From positions 37,535,866 through 37,599,865 of the forward strand of contig CM076261.1 in assembly GCA_038380795.1 (NCBI GenBank): DNA of 64,000 nucleotides, given 5' to 3'. This stretch comes from Pyrocephalus nanus. Taxonomy: Eukaryota > Chordata > Aves > Passeriformes > Tyrannidae. Shown here piece after piece: positions 36,950-49,905 of the stretch (positions are counted from its first letter, which is position 1; every line of letters starts with the position of its first letter). The notes beneath the pieces are model-generated. The model made no database searches, was not told the origin of the DNA, and was given only the letters and a program-made list of their open reading frames with translations. The translations under genes and the position numbers were made by a program.

Positions 36950-39900
36950 TAGCAATCAAAAAGTTAGCCCGCTTTCTCATTTTGTTGTCTTTACATTTTT
37001 TGCTTGCAATCTAAGACCATTCTGTTGTAATCCCAAGTGCGCTGTGTCTCACTGTGTCTGCACTTTTATGCATTTTTGAACAAGCAGGTAAAAACACAAG
37101 CAGCTGAGTCAGTTTCATGCACTGCTTTGCTGTCATTGTTATATTTGAACAAACATTCTGTGCTGGTAGGTGGAAAATACACTTGGGGATTTTGTTTCTC
37201 TAGTCTCAAGTAGCGACAGAATAGTGGCCATGAGCTACTTCCAAGTTGCAAGTAACACTTCCGATTGCAAATAAGTTTGGGGAATTATAGAAACTTATAT
37301 ATTCATATAAGTATTACATCTGACCTAGAAGAAAGACTGGGAAGGATTGTAATATATGTTTGGTTCAGCCTGCAAGGACTAGGCAGCCCTGAAAATATAG
37401 TTTAGAACAACTATCCTGCTTGCTCCTATTATTGCCAATTTACAAAGGAGAGGAGTAACCTGTTGTACAGAATACAGCTGCCTTGCTTTTTTAGTAGCTT
37501 GATATCTGTTACATATTTCTTAAGATGAAGATGAGAGACTTCTAGATGAGAGACTTTTATACTGCAGCTAGTTTGCAGGTCATATGGATACTCTGACATG
37601 ATGATGGATTCCTCTAGACCTATCCAGACCAAGTCTAGCTTCATAATAGCTTGTTCCTTTAGGCTTCCCTTTGATGGGAGCCCAAGTGGGGGAGGCAAGA
37701 GACAGGCATTTGGGATACCTCCAGGCCTTACCCTAGAATGGAATCAGACAGGACATGCGCTGAGATTCCACAGTTTAAGTATAAATCTAGTGGCCCAGGA
37801 TTCAGGAAAATATCTAAATCCTGCACCTCAGAAGTCACAGTTCCATATGGCTCCACAGTTGGCATGTAGTTTCAAAAGCCTGAAGGTAAATTCTTTCTAA
37901 ATGAGACCATTTACCTACTGAAAACTACACCTATTGAGTTCTACCATTTTCCATCTTGCCATATGTCAGTGCCATTGCCATTTTATTATTAGAAAAGGAT
38001 AAAAATTTAAAATTTAGTTTCAATCCTAAAAATAGTATTAAAATATTCCTAGGCATATATTTTTAACTCTGAATAGACAGCTAACTGAAGAATCGTGTCC
38101 GGTTTCCTCAACCTCATCTGAAAATTTAATTTTGCTTGGATTTGGATCTTGCCAGAGTTCTTTTTCCACTGTGGTAATAATAGAGCATATCACAAATGAG
38201 AAATACTTTTTTCTTACTCTTAAGCATTTCCATTAATCATTCTGTTCTCCAGCTGCATGAATATTTAGTGGTCTGAAGCATTTTTCAAGAGACTGATGTG
38301 TTCGAAAACCATTATAAACTTTAACTTTCCAATTGTAATGATGTTCAAGATGAAGATTGCTCATGACAAGAAGATGAAGAACATTCAAGACAAGTACTCC
38401 TTGAAGAACAGTCACCTTTGATAGAACAAATTTCTCTGCCCTTTTCTAGTATTTGAATTACATGTTGCTTTCACTCTTTGTCATATTTGGATGTCAACCA
38501 GTTGGCTGCCTCCCAGTTTCTGTTAGCAGCTTTTTGTATTTTGATAAGTCAGCTTCTCAGCAAAATTTGCTGGGTGATTGAATCCTCATCAGAGAGGAGG
38601 AAAAAAAGATGTATGTTTCAAGTAATCCAGGTCTCCCTTAGTAAACTAAAGCAGCTTATATTCTGTTTATGAGGACAGCAGAGTGCAATAACATGCACTT
38701 TGCTACCACCTTCTTTACTGGATATCACCTATTGCCTTGAGCTAGGCTTCAGAGATGAATAGAGCATGAAGAACTGTAATAGCAAGGCTGTGGCAAGACA
38801 AGAGTAGTTTAACTTTACGGTGGGAGGACTAACAGAAGGAAGGCCTTTAGCCCTAATTTGCTAATAAAATGGGTCATGAGTTACTCACATCTGCATGGAG
38901 CTAATGGAGAGATACAAAAGCAAGTCCATTATTCAATAACAGCAGCATCTGCCTTTTCTGCTTTCAAATTCAGATGAGAGGTAAATTAACCCTTTTAGTT
39001 ATTTTGCATTTGTACTCCTAACAGCATTAAAAAAAAGGAGAATATATCCTTCATGTATCTTCCATGAAATATGAAATAAATAATTTACTTTGGAAAATTA
39101 TTGGTCTCTTCCTGACTTATGAAACAGTCCAGTTCCAAAGACTTTTTTCCATTTTCTGGCCCATTTTATCAAAATGTTGCGGTTAACGAATAGAAGAACA
39201 AAAAACAACATAGGAAGATGAAAAAAAATTATCTAAGGCTGTACAAAAAACTACTCAACTGTCAAGTTCAAGCCCTAGGACTTACCCTGATCCCAGAAAG
39301 CCTGTTCAGATCTATACCCTTCGTAGAATTGTAACCTCAGTGCAAGATCATTTCAGTTGTTCTTTTTCTTTATTTGTTTTCCTCCTCCAAGTGGATTGTT
39401 TCCAGTTGTACATGTATGTGTACTGAGGCAGCCAAGTTTGCTTGATCTGACTTTTAGACAGTTGTTAAATATATGATGCCCTCCTTCCAACTGAGTAATG
39501 GTGGTTTGAAGAAAAAAAATACACTTATTTTAAGATTCATAGCAAATAGGACAGCACATTCAAGGAACTATTTAGTTTTGTGATAGCTCTTTCATCCTCC
39601 TCCGAGTTTTCCCCAGAATAATAAAATATCGTTAAATTGCAAGGTGCGTATGAAAATCTAGAGTTCACAATCATATGTGCTATTTATATAGTAGACCAGC
39701 ATTGTAAAATTATTTTGATTTTCTTTTTTAAATTAGGAAAAACACATCAGTACTAAAGAATGACATTTTTGAAAGGCAACCACAATTTTTCATAAGCACC
39801 AATATTCTTCCTATTGGTGAGGAAGTCAATAATATTTTTAGCACTCCACACTTCTGAAATTCTAAGGTTTGAAGGGTACAATGCTTTGATTCTGAGGATT

Positions 39901-39950
39901 TATATAGCAATAAAATATCTTACTCATATGCATAACTGTCTAATTTTCAT

Positions 39951-40078
39951 AAAATCATAGAATGATATAGGTTGGAAGCAACCTTAAATATCATCTAGCT
40001 CCAACCATGCTTTTGGGGTCAGAGACACCTTCCACCATACAAGGTTGCCCAAAGCCCCATCTAACCTGGCTTTAAGTT
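39951..40078 (-). mobile_element. CR1 LINE 3' end, minus strand
   Basis: Starts AAATCATAGAATGATATAGG, the reverse complement of a CR1 3' terminus. Then come GGTTGGAAGCAACCTTAAATATCATCTAG, CAGAGACACCTTCCACCATAC and AAGGTTGCCCAAAGCCCCATCTAACCTGG. These are the usual landmarks of the last 130 bp or so of avian CR1. The copy is 5'-truncated, since similarity fades after about 40078, and it is only moderately diverged. It encodes nothing. Confidence 0.92.
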
Positions 40079-43000
40079 TGTTTTCTATTATCCAATGTCA
40101 AAATGTTTATTCCCAAGCCCAGTTGAAAATCTTTCCTGAGTTGTTTTGAGTTTGTTTTTTGATTGTTTGGGTGTTTTGGTAGTTTGGTGGCGGTTTTTTT
40201 TGAGAGGGTGTTGACTTTTAGAGAAATTTAGAACCATTAACAAAATTAGAAAGAAAAAATTCTTAGTAATCTGGATACCTCTGTAGAATAGATAAGTCAC
40301 AGTGGTAGCATTGCAGATCAGAAAGGAAGATATTTTTTGAGGAAAAGACTTAATGTGAAGTTAAACAGGCAAGTACTAATCCTACTGAACATATTTGTCA
40401 GTTATTCAGAAACAAGTCTTTCTAATTAATATCCTAGTAATTGAGGGGGGAAAAATCCTGTATAGATTTATCATTGAGTTCACATTATTTATCCACCTGT
40501 AACTCCATTGTGTAATTACTGTAAATTATGTGATATATCTATAATTGTACTTACATAAATTTTAAAATATAGATCACATATTAAATTAAAATTTCTTTCT
40601 TCAAATAAGTATCAATATCTGAAACTAAAAAAAAAACCTCTCCTACATATCAGACATGAAAGTTAAAGTGTCAGTGTATAGAGGTGAAATGGTTATAACA
40701 TCTTAGCTATTCTTTATGCCTGGAAAGTTTCTAAGCCAAGTTCCTTGCAACAACAGAATATGACTGTGTGCAAAAGTATTAGACAGACAGTGAAAAGGAG
40801 ATCAAGGGGGGTCATTTTTGTTTTGTTTTGTTTATTTTGCTTCAATAAATCTATTTAGGAATTAAATAAGCTTTAGCTCCTTCTAGGCTCTTGTTTGGCA
40901 AGAGAGAGCCAGCAAAGTCAGTAGGTGTTAAACATTACATATGATACAGGGAGGGGCACATGGGGAATGAAAGGCAGTGGATGCTCCTCTACTTCCATCT
41001 TGAAGGAAGAGTGCAAGATCTATCTTATCTGTGTTCCCCTTAGTTCTAGCACATACAATATTTTATGTGACACAAGTTTTTCTGAAATTTCTCTTGAGTA
41101 GCATTGATTCTCGCTCTTTGTTCTTCTGCCTCCTTGGTAAAATGTGTCAGAGAGTTGTATGTTGAAAGAATACTCTTGAAAGAAAGTATAAAGTCCTCAT
41201 CTGATTAAAATCTTCTTTGTTTTACTCTGTAGTTTGACAGTGACATCTGACCAAAGTGTGCCAGTATGATGGATATTGAGCATAAATATCTTGTGTTAAC
41301 GTGTCTCTCGGAACAATACTTTGCCATAAGTTCTCTTGCAAAATAGGAATTGGATCCCCAGGAATAAACAGAGAACTTGGTTTCCATTTACATCACTCAT
41401 TTGAGAACTGAATTGATACAGTAACCCCAGATCTAGTACCAAAAAAAATCCAGCATTAAATAATGGTAGAATTAATTCTATTTTTGTGCTGGGGGCAGAG
41501 GGGAAGAAGGCAATAGTAATTGGTTTTGGTTTTCATTTGCTTTTTAAAAATATACTGAGATTATTTATCCATTGAATTCACCTTTGCAGTATCTTATTAA
41601 CTGCATAAAAGTACGGTGAGATATGAACAATATATGTATACTGAACTGATGATTCCTTGGGGGAAAAAGGTTGAAACACTGAGTAAAAATATATAGAATC
41701 AAATATGTATTTTCTCAATTGTTCTGCTCTGAAAATTGATCAGATATTATAGTTGTTTGGGCGTTGTGTTGATATTTCTGCATAGCAGAAACTGTATTAC
41801 TGCTAGGAGGATTCAAGATGGCTCTTTTATTCTTCACTAAATTACTAGTCTAACATCATTCAGAACTAACTTTCTTCTTACTACATGAGATATGTTGCCA
41901 TGCATTCTCTCTCTGTACATGTAGATAACAACACAGAAGTTCACACAAAGTGAAAGACAATAATTTCTAAAATTTCATCTAAAGAATGGGAGAAAACATT
42001 CAAAAACCTCAACCAAAATAATGTGTATTACTTTGAAAAGGACATTTCCATAGGAGCACAGCAGTAGAAATAATAATTCTCAGTTGTAGCAATAAAATTT
42101 TTCACCCTCCACCCAAAGACAAGATTAAAGCAAGGCCATGACCATAGAGTTCCACCTGTGTTTTGGGATTGCAAGATTACATCACAATCCCAGGCTATAT
42201 TTCAAGATAAGTTTCTAGCCCTCGTGTAGAGCAAAGCTTAACAAGATGAGCTTGTAATATCTGTTCAGACACTGTACAATGAACTCCTGAATATGCAGAA
42301 ACCCCCCAAATATCAGAAAAACCATAGACTTCATAAAAGACATATGGCAGCATACATTTTTAAACCTATGGCCACTATAAATACCAAATGGAGGCACATA
42401 TTTAAATGTTATTGGATAATAAACCAGAAAAAACAAACAAACAAAAAAATCAAATGCCAGAATACTTTCCTGTGTTGCTAACAGTATGAAATCTATTTTC
42501 CTTTTAAATAAGGTAGATTTTAGCACACTAGTACTTTGAAATTCAGTTCCCTTCCTTATAAGTTAAATCCTGAACAGTCAACCAGTAAGCCTGATGTTTA
42601 CACTCATATAAAGTCTTCACTGTATTTGAAGGATATGCGTGTGCGTGTGTGTTTGTGTGCGTGTCTGTGTTTGTGTGTGTGTGTTCTTGGGGGTTATTTT
42701 TCCCAGAGTAGTAATCAGCTCTGACTGCTGTGGTCTTTGCCACTGACTTCACCTCCGAGGGAAAACCCAGGGCTCTAGCACTTGACCAGGTTGCATTGCT
42801 ATGGTGCTGCTCCACTTCTGGGAGACAGTAGAGTTGTCCTGATGCTTGAGAGAACAGTTGCCTCTCTAGGGAACTTACTTTTTTACTTTATTCAGGGAAG
42901 ACTGAGGTGAGGACAGAAAGACTATGAAGAAAAAAAGCTCTGTCTGTCTTTCCTTTCTGCAGCATCCAAGGCATTGTACTGATAAACAAATTGTGAGGAA

Positions 43001-43839
43001 GCTGAGATAAATTATAAAAAGGTGGTCACACAGCAACAGCTCATTCTAAATTTAGACACAAACTCAGATAAACATTGTCGGGGGGATGGGGACATGATTT
43101 TACAGCAGCTAAGGAGGAAATAATATAGGCAAGCCAAAAATAGTCCTGGAATAACACAGTGATTCAGTCCCAATTAACATAAGTGCTATCAGAAATTTCC
43201 TCATGGCTTGACCTTTGCATCAGGAGGCAGGGAGAATCCATAGGTACTTCTCACTGAAATTCTAAACAGGCACCCCTAAGAGTTTTAGCACAGATAGAAA
43301 TTATTAGGTACCATTACTCTGAAAAGTTTAAAAGCATTCTTTTTCTGTTATATGATAACAGATGATAAAAAACACAACAAAATTAAAATAAATTAATATT
43401 TTCAACCACCTTAAAATATTTGCAACCTAAAATAAATTTTAACTACTCATGAGAATAGATTTTTCTATATTTTTTTGTAAAATTTAGTTAATGTTTCATT
43501 CAGCTATTAAACGAAACACAAAAAGCACTCAAGAGAAGAGTAGGAGTGAAGGAGACTAATGTGGAAAGATTTTTTGCTCATTTTGGATATTTTCCTTTGT
43601 ATATTCTCTATGAGCGTTAAGAAATAATATGTCCCAATTATACCTACCCTTCAGAATCCTTCTTCTGTAGTGTTCAGAATGTATTTAGATGTTGCACTAG
43701 GAAAACATTAAGCTCCAAGTCATATTAATGCTATGATTTAAAAAAAGATAAATTATGTGATTCTTGCCAGCTAACATTAGCCATTCAAAAATGAGGAGTT
43801 TATAGCATTTTAATTTTCAAAGCTTCTTTTTTTCTGGAG
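40079..43839. other. AT-rich non-coding stretch, no gene seen
   Basis: Contains a TTTTG-rich tract near 40815-40836 and a (GT)n tract at 42636-42684. Its last five bases, TGGAG at 43835-43839, are the left target-site duplication of the next LTR. No recognisable coding exon was seen. Confidence 0.6.
42636..42684. repeat. (GT)n microsatellite
   Basis: Interrupted GT/GC/CT dinucleotide tract of about 49 bp. Cys/Val/Leu- or Thr/His-rich frames crossing it are by-products of the repeat. Confidence 0.88.
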
Positions 43840-44500
43840 TGTCGTGGTTTTGTCCACCAGCCCATCCCTGGGGCTGAGGATGGTTTTGTCCAGGTAATTT
43901 CCAGACAAAAAGGCCAATCAAAAGTCCAGTGACGCCTTTGCTAATTACATCTTTAAGAAAACAGAAGAGAAGACTTATGGCGCAGTTGAAATTAGGAGCA
44001 GCAGCCATGTAAAGAAGCAGCAGGCCCGAAAAGGGCCAAGGCCCTCTCCTCCCCCAGCTTGGGCTGGGGGGGGGAGGCAGGTGCAGCACTGAAGTCCCCC
44101 CTTCTGTCTTGTAAGAGAGTGAAGAAAAAAAACTTTAAAAAGACTGACTACTTGGATAGAAACCACTGCAGAAAAATTCCAGCCGAGAGATAACGGAATT
44201 TCCAAGGTCAAAGCTGGCAGCCGGAGGAGAGAGAAGAAATTCGAAGGGGGGAGAGCTGTTTCTTCCCTTTTTGCTCCCTCTCCTCAGCAGGGAAAAGACT
44301 GAAAAGTAATCCCTGCTACTTGTAAAATTTATTGGAGTAAGGAGACTCCCCCCCACTGCAGCTGACGGAGGAGCCTGTGGATGTACTAAAGAGAACTGAA
44401 ACTTCATGAAGACTGAGGTGAGGCAGAGTCCTGTTGAAGACTTTGTGACCCTTGAAAGGAATGATGCTTATGCCGGAGCAAAGATGGCTCGAATAAGCTT

Positions 44501-44624
44501 GGGATCCGTGTGTGTGTGGATCCATACTGCTGTTGAAGATTTATAACTTTAAGGAAAAGAAAAAATCTCATGCTGGAGCGAGACGGCCCATGTGAGATGT
44601 TGGGATCCGTGTGTGTGTGGATCC
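44501..44624 (+). repeat. 101-bp-period duplication inside the LTR
   Basis: An identical 23-bp block occurs at 44501-44523 and 44602-44624: GGGATCC, a GTGTG run, then GGATCC. Similar preceding text (TGCCGGAGCAAAGATGG versus TGCTGGAGCGAGACGG) shows that the duplicated unit is longer than the block. Confidence 0.85.
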
Positions 44625-44995
44625 GTGCTAGACCCATGCCGAGAAGTCTATCAAGGACTGTTTCTCCCATGGGGAGGGACCTCCAAAGGGAAACAGGGGT
44701 GAACTCTTAAGCCATTATCCCCTGTAACCCTGTGGTGAAGATCCATAGTAAGCAAGTGTCCCCTTGCAAGCCTATGGAAGGAAAACCCTTCAGGACCTGG
44801 GTAACCCCCAGCCTTCGGTCTTAGCCCAGGAGGGGGGTAAGCCCAGCCCTGGAAGCTGACACAGAGCAAGAGAGAGAGAGAGAAAAAAGTTCCAGCTACA
44901 ACGAGAATGCTGCTGCTACTGAAGATTTGTTACTGGAGAGAGAGAGCTGGAACTCTGAAAATGGAGACTGAAACCACTTCTCCTCCTTGGACTGG

Positions 44996-45001
44996 TATAA
45001 A
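44996..45001 (+). promoter_or_regulatory. LTR TATA-like box
   Basis: TATAAA about 110 bp before the LTR polyadenylation signal, followed by a run of G. Its position fits the core promoter at the end of U3. Whether it is active today is unknown. Confidence 0.5.
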
Positions 45002-45108
45002 GGGGGGGGGAGTATTTCTGTAAATATATAACACTTTAATTTGAATAGAAATTGTTGTAAATATAATTCTTTAGTTTTTAATTTATTAGTAGTTCTTGTT
45101 TTACTAGT

Positions 45109-45114
45109 AATAAA
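45109..45114 (+). promoter_or_regulatory. LTR polyadenylation signal AATAAA
   Basis: Canonical hexamer 116 bp before the LTR 3' end, followed by T-rich sequence, as expected for R/U5. Confidence 0.6.
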
Positions 45115-45522
45115 TGTTTATACTATTTTCCCCAAATCCTGTCTCTCTTTTGTCTGCAAAAACCTTCTCTCAACTAGTAGTAATTGTGTGAGGGGTGGAA
45201 AGCAAATTAAGCCAAAGCAAAACCACGACATGGAGATAAACATTTTGAGACTTGACTGGTGTCAATAACTCAGGCAAGAAATATAAGTTTTTAAGCCTCC
45301 AAATTTGGTAAAATGAAATTAGATCTTTTTTAATGAAGAAATTTAAGATAAAAACATCTGTAAAATTTTGTGGAGAGTAGTCTTTGATTTCAGATGTTAT
45401 TCCAGTAACTACACAAATGACAGAATTACATAGATGAATGATATAATGTTGTAAGGAAGAATTAGGTACAAGAAATCTAAAAAAAATCTGGAAAGGTCAT
45501 GATGAAGTTTGTTGTTTTGTTG

Positions 45523-45542
45523 TTTTTTTTTTTTTTTTTTTT
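45523..45542. repeat. T20 homopolymer
   Basis: Uninterrupted run of 20 thymines. No retroposon body could be assigned on either side. Confidence 0.9.
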
Positions 45543-45715
45543 ACAATGCTGCTTTACTCTGTTGGAAGGGTATGATGGACAAGGAGCTGTAATTTCTTCG
45601 CACATTAAAGAGAGACAGGACTAATAAAATCCAAATATTTCTAGTGCTTTTAAGGCTGTGAAAATTTTAATGTGAATTCCTCGTGATCAAGGAAGAAAAA
45701 AAACCCCAAGTTATT

Positions 45716-45821
45716 AAAAAAACACAAAAACAACAACAAAAAGCAAAACCAAAACCCAAACAAAACAAACAAACAAACAAAACCAACAAAAACAACAACA
45801 AAAAAACAACCCAAACCAAAA
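45716..45821. repeat. A/C-only low-complexity tract (CAAA/CAA rich)
   Basis: About 106 bp with no T and a single G (near 45743), built from CAA, CAAA and CAAAA units. The Lys/Gln/Asn-rich frame on plus and the Phe/Leu/Cys-rich frames on minus are by-products of the repeat. Confidence 0.9.
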
Positions 45822-48800
45822 TACAGATTTGCATTAACCAATTTCCACAAAGCAGTTTTTCATAGATCACACATATTTTGTAGTTACCAGGTTCAGTGAT
45901 GTTTCTGACAAGCAATATTACTCTGCACTAAACTATACTTATAAAAATATCTCCTGTTCTGTTACAAATTACAAAACTCATTATAAATTGAGAACTATAT
46001 TATGCTATTATGCTTAAGTTTTTTGTGGTGCCAATAATGTTGGAGATATGATTTTATTACAGGTAAAATATTCAAAACTTTGCAAACACTGAACTTCAAT
46101 ACAGAGCTTTTACTAATTCCTTGAAATTAATGCTGGTTTGGTTTCTATAAAGAAAAGTTTAATCCCACTACAAGGTAAGAAATATCACAGTCAAAATTTA
46201 CATAATTTATTTCTATGGTACAAATTAATTTTTCATCTATATTCACTTTTACGAATTAGAAAGATAAGAACCCTTTGCGTATAATATTTAAGTTTTTATG
46301 ATAGGAATTATTAACTAAATTTTGCCTGTTCAGAATGCTAGAACTTGAAAATATAATGAATACACCAGATGTTTTTTTCAGAATAAAACACATTTAATAA
46401 TCCACTGAATTGGTGGAAAGAAATAGCTTTGGTTTAGTTTTCTATAACTTCATTCCCTTTGAAAAGAAATCTATTTTATTTTAAAGTTGCCTGTGATCAA
46501 GTTTAGTGTTGAGCTCTGATAAAAAATCAATCATTTTAAAATGGTATGGTTGAAACTGTAGGAATGGATGAAAGTGCCTATCCATTTTGTAGCTGAGTCT
46601 GGCTTATCTGAGTTAGAAACATAATTTTCTGTTTCAACATAGTTACACTCAGAGGAAAAAAAAGCTAATGCTTTGATAAAGGCTGAGCACTTAGCAGTGA
46701 TGTTGGGCATCTTCTCAGGTGTCCAGTTCCTCTCATGTGGCCTGAAATGCAGTAGTATTCCTTCCCATTCCTTGTATTTAGGCGTTTTACAAATATAAAA
46801 TATTAAGCTTTTTCCCACTCTGCAGCCAATCATAAGGCAGTAAAAGGCGATACAGTTAGGTGTAAATCTAGTCTGAGGAGTTTTATTTTAATTCCATTAG
46901 CTTTGCCACTGTTTCATCTCAGCAACACTGACAGGTGAAGATGCTGCTCTTGAGTTCATGCTGTTAAAAACTGAGCCACCGGCTAATAAAATTACTGCCA
47001 TTCATGATCAAATTCATGATTAAATTAATGGTAAGACCCTTTTACTCCCCAGCTAGATATCTAGGTTCTACATAGTAGGATCTGTGACACCTGCATCCTT
47101 TCATTGGCTCATCCCAAAGAGAGGAAAGAAGTGGGTTTCCTGTATATCTGACCAAAATGCTGAAGGGTGTCCCACTCCAGAGCTGGACATGACTGAAAAG
47201 TAATTCCTGTCTGGTGCAGAGTCTAGGTTTGTGTCCCATTACAGTGCATAGATACTTTTGATACAAGTCAGAGTCTTGGGCTGCTCCAGGAGCATTTATT
47301 GTTATTCTTTTTTTCTTCCTGACACTCCCACAGATGTGAAAGCTGAACAAACACAAGCAAAGCACTGCTAAACCAGTTTGTGAATTATGGTTAATCTGAG
47401 TAAGGGGCTTATCTCAGGTGGACTGTAGCTAAACACATGGAGTTTACTGGCATGCAGATGTAAGATTCATTTATCTAAGTATATTGCCTGTACTTCTACA
47501 CTGGAATCACACTGGGCTCTTTTTCTATAGTCATTAAAGAGAAATAAATGTTTCTAGGAAATAATTAATGTCATGCTATAAGAGACATCTAAGTACAGGT
47601 AAATCATATTATTTCTCTTCATTGGCATAAAAATTACTTTATTTCATAAAGAATAATAGCACATCTCACTTGCACTATTTTTCAGATTATTGCTAGCATT
47701 CTAAAATAAGAAATTTAAGACCAGTGTGTTATTCTATACCTACACTGCATAAATTACTTTACCTCTGCTGCTCCAGTTATGGACCCTGAGGGAGAGACTC
47801 ATGAGGAGACTTACCTGTTTGATAGACAGAGAAAGAGAACTGGTGTTTCCCGGGGAATGAGGTGCCAGGCAGTGGGTCATGAGGATGCTGCAGCCTGCTG
47901 CTCTTCTCAAGGAATCTGCTCTCCCATTATTTTTTCTTCGTAGATGAAGCCACACTCGGTAACACCTACCCTGTTTCAGGTCTTTGGGCCTCAGGTGTAA
48001 CTGGCTGGTGGATCATGTCTGAAACCACCTATGTGCTGGTTTTGGAAAAAAGTATGCAATAGGAATCAGTCTTGCCTAGTGTGGGAACTGGCAGACACAA
48101 GGTCTCAAACAAAGAGGGTTTCCTTCCTGTTAGAATGGCAAGTATTGTTGCATAGTGCTTCTAGTTAATTTCTAGACCTGAGCAATGCTGATAGGGTACT
48201 TGAAACAAGCAAGATATTGGATTTCCCTAATGCTAGTTTCTTTCAATCATGAAAATAGCATAACCAGTTCTGACAATTATATCCTTACACAATGTGAGGC
48301 ACCAGGAGGCAGAACTTCCTGAAAAGAAGGTGCAAGTTGTTTCATTAAGCATAAGAAGACCTCAGATTGCGTTTGCTCAGACTTTGTTTGGGAAAGAATC
48401 CTGTCAGTAGATATAGTTTTATGCAGTTCTCTCTTCCTAGCAGGAATCCATGGGTGGCATACTAAGGAAGAGGAAACCTGTCTCGCTGAGCTAGGAGCCT
48501 GATAAAAACAACCTCCCAGGTACTTCATTGCTGCAATAGCTGTAAATTAAGTCATTGCTAATTACTGTGGTTGCACTTCTAAATTTCTTTTCCAGGCTAT
48601 TTACTACATGTATTAGTATTTACTGCAAATGTTAGTTGCACTTCTTTAACCTTTTTTTCTGCTTCAACTCATAGACAATAATTTCCTCTCAGATCTGAAA
48701 AACAAACAAACTTCCAACATTGTAAATGACTTTTTAATGATTCATTTTTGTCAGAATCTATATTTATACTGAAGGAGAGGAGAGGGGTACAATATGCTGA

Positions 48801-48900
48801 TATCACATACCACTTCTGTCAGAAAGATTTCTAAAAAAGGTATGATCTATAATTAATTGTAAGCCCCTACAAACAAGAGTGTTTTTGAAGGTGATCTTTC

Positions 48901-48921
48901 TTTTTTTTTTTTTTTTTTTTT
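48901..48921. repeat. T21 homopolymer
   Basis: Uninterrupted T run followed by a pyrimidine-rich stretch. No adjoining retroposon was recognised. Confidence 0.9.
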
Positions 48922-49556
48922 CCTCCCCTAGCAAAAAAAACCAGCAGGTTATTTTCAACTTTTATATTTTCAACTCCCCTCCCTTAGCATTTTGTTTGAG
49001 CTCATTCTCTTCTGCAGGAAACAGTAGAGTATTCCACTACTATAAAAAGTGCACAGAAACAGTCCCTTATGCTCATAAGCAGTCGCTTGCATGAATTGTC
49101 TCTGAGAACTCCCCTGTAAGCCAAGATCAGCTTCCAGTTCTGTTCTGCAATCCAGAGATAGCAGTGTCCATTAGGCATTTAATTTTTGGGCTCCAGATAA
49201 GAACTCACACATGTAATAAATCTGAAGCCTTGCTCCAGAAATCTATACTATGTTATTCTATTGTAAAAAAATTTGTTAAGTAGTATTTTAAATCCTCGAG
49301 AAAATTATAAACATTTAATGGACTTTTCCTAGAACAACGGCCCAGTCAAAGGAGCAATTTTGGAAAGGCATTTCATGAAGGGCAAGAACATTGTCGTGAA
49401 CCAGGAGCATACTGATGCAAAACAAAATAGAAAGTCCATCCAAGCTTTAAAGAGTTTATAGAATATAACAAGAGGTAGTGATGTGAGACAGTCAACTGGA
49501 AGAGCACAAGAAAGATACTCATCTTGGTACAGCAGAAGTGAAAATTTTATTGCTAT

Positions 49557-49905
49557 AGAATCATAGAATAGTTTGGACTGGGAGGGATCTTTAAAGGTCA
49601 TCTGGTCCAAACCACCCTGCACTGAGCAGGGAGATCATCAGCTAGATCAAGTTGCTCAAAGCCCTGTCCAATCTGATCTTGAATGTTTCCAGGAATGCAG
49701 CATCTACCACTTCTCTGGGCAACCTTTTCCAGTGTTCCACTATTCTCACCTCTTCCACTTAATTGTAAAAATATCTTCCTTATTTTTAATCTGAAGCTGC
49801 CCTCTTCTATTTTAAAACCATTACCCGTTGTCATATTCCAATAGGTCCTACTAAAAAGTCTGTTCCCCTCTTTCCTATAAGCCCATTCTTTGAAGATGTC
49901 TTTAT
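49557..49905 (-). mobile_element. CR1 LINE 3' fragment, minus strand
   Basis: Begins AGAATCATAGAATAGTTTGG, the complement of a CR1 3' terminus. It continues through GATCTTTAAAGGTCATCTGGTCCAA, CTGCACTGAGCAGGGA, AAGCCCTGTCCAATCTGATCTTGAATG and GGGCAACCTTTTCCAGTGTTCCAC. It ends near CTTTCCTATAAGCCC. All are in the order expected for the last 350 bp or so of avian CR1. The copy is 5'-truncated and its frame is broken. Short open frames across it belong to the repeat. The left end is precise and the right end approximate. Confidence 0.93.

Larger units (their letters stand above)
33124..39950. other. AT-rich non-coding stretch, no gene seen
   Basis: Begins with the right target-site duplication copy CCAAA. 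It contains a 24-bp-period tandem duplication at 33409-33451 and an (AAAAC)n tract at 36927-36949. The frames are short and unrecognised, including a 100-codon one at 37598-37900. Confidence 0.6.
43840..45230 (+). mobile_element. Complete solo ERV LTR (1391 bp) with 5-bp TSD
   Basis: The ends are TGTCGTGGTTTTG (43840-43852) and CAAAACCACGACA (45218-45230), a perfect 13-bp terminal inverted repeat. Exact 5-bp direct repeats TGGAG flank it at 43835-43839 and 45231-45235. A TATA-like TATAAA lies at 44996-45001 and AATAAA at 45109-45114, so the sense strand is plus and U3, R and U5 are in the expected order. No internal retroviral genes are present. It shares segments with the LTR at 31903-33123, for example TATCAAGGACTGT...CCCATGGGG and the GTAACCCTGTGGTGAAGA...CCATAGT block, so the two are related families. 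A tandem unit of about 101 bp is duplicated around 44465-44640. The 5-bp duplication suggests ERVL type; the exact name is unknown to me. Confidence 0.93.
45231..49556. other. Non-coding stretch, no gene seen
   Basis: Holds a T20 run (45523-45542), an A/C-only tract (45716-45821) and a T21 run (48901-48921) in AT-rich unique sequence. Frames near 47.0-47.4 kb (107 codons, minus) and 48.3-48.5 kb have no recognisable family. Confidence 0.55.

Noticed and set aside
37598..37900. 100-codon plus-strand open frame
   Set aside because: No recognisable protein signature, and no splice or promoter context.
45650..45915. Phe/Leu/Cys-rich and Lys/Gln/Asn-rich overlapping frames
   Set aside because: Both are translations of the A/C-only low-complexity tract.
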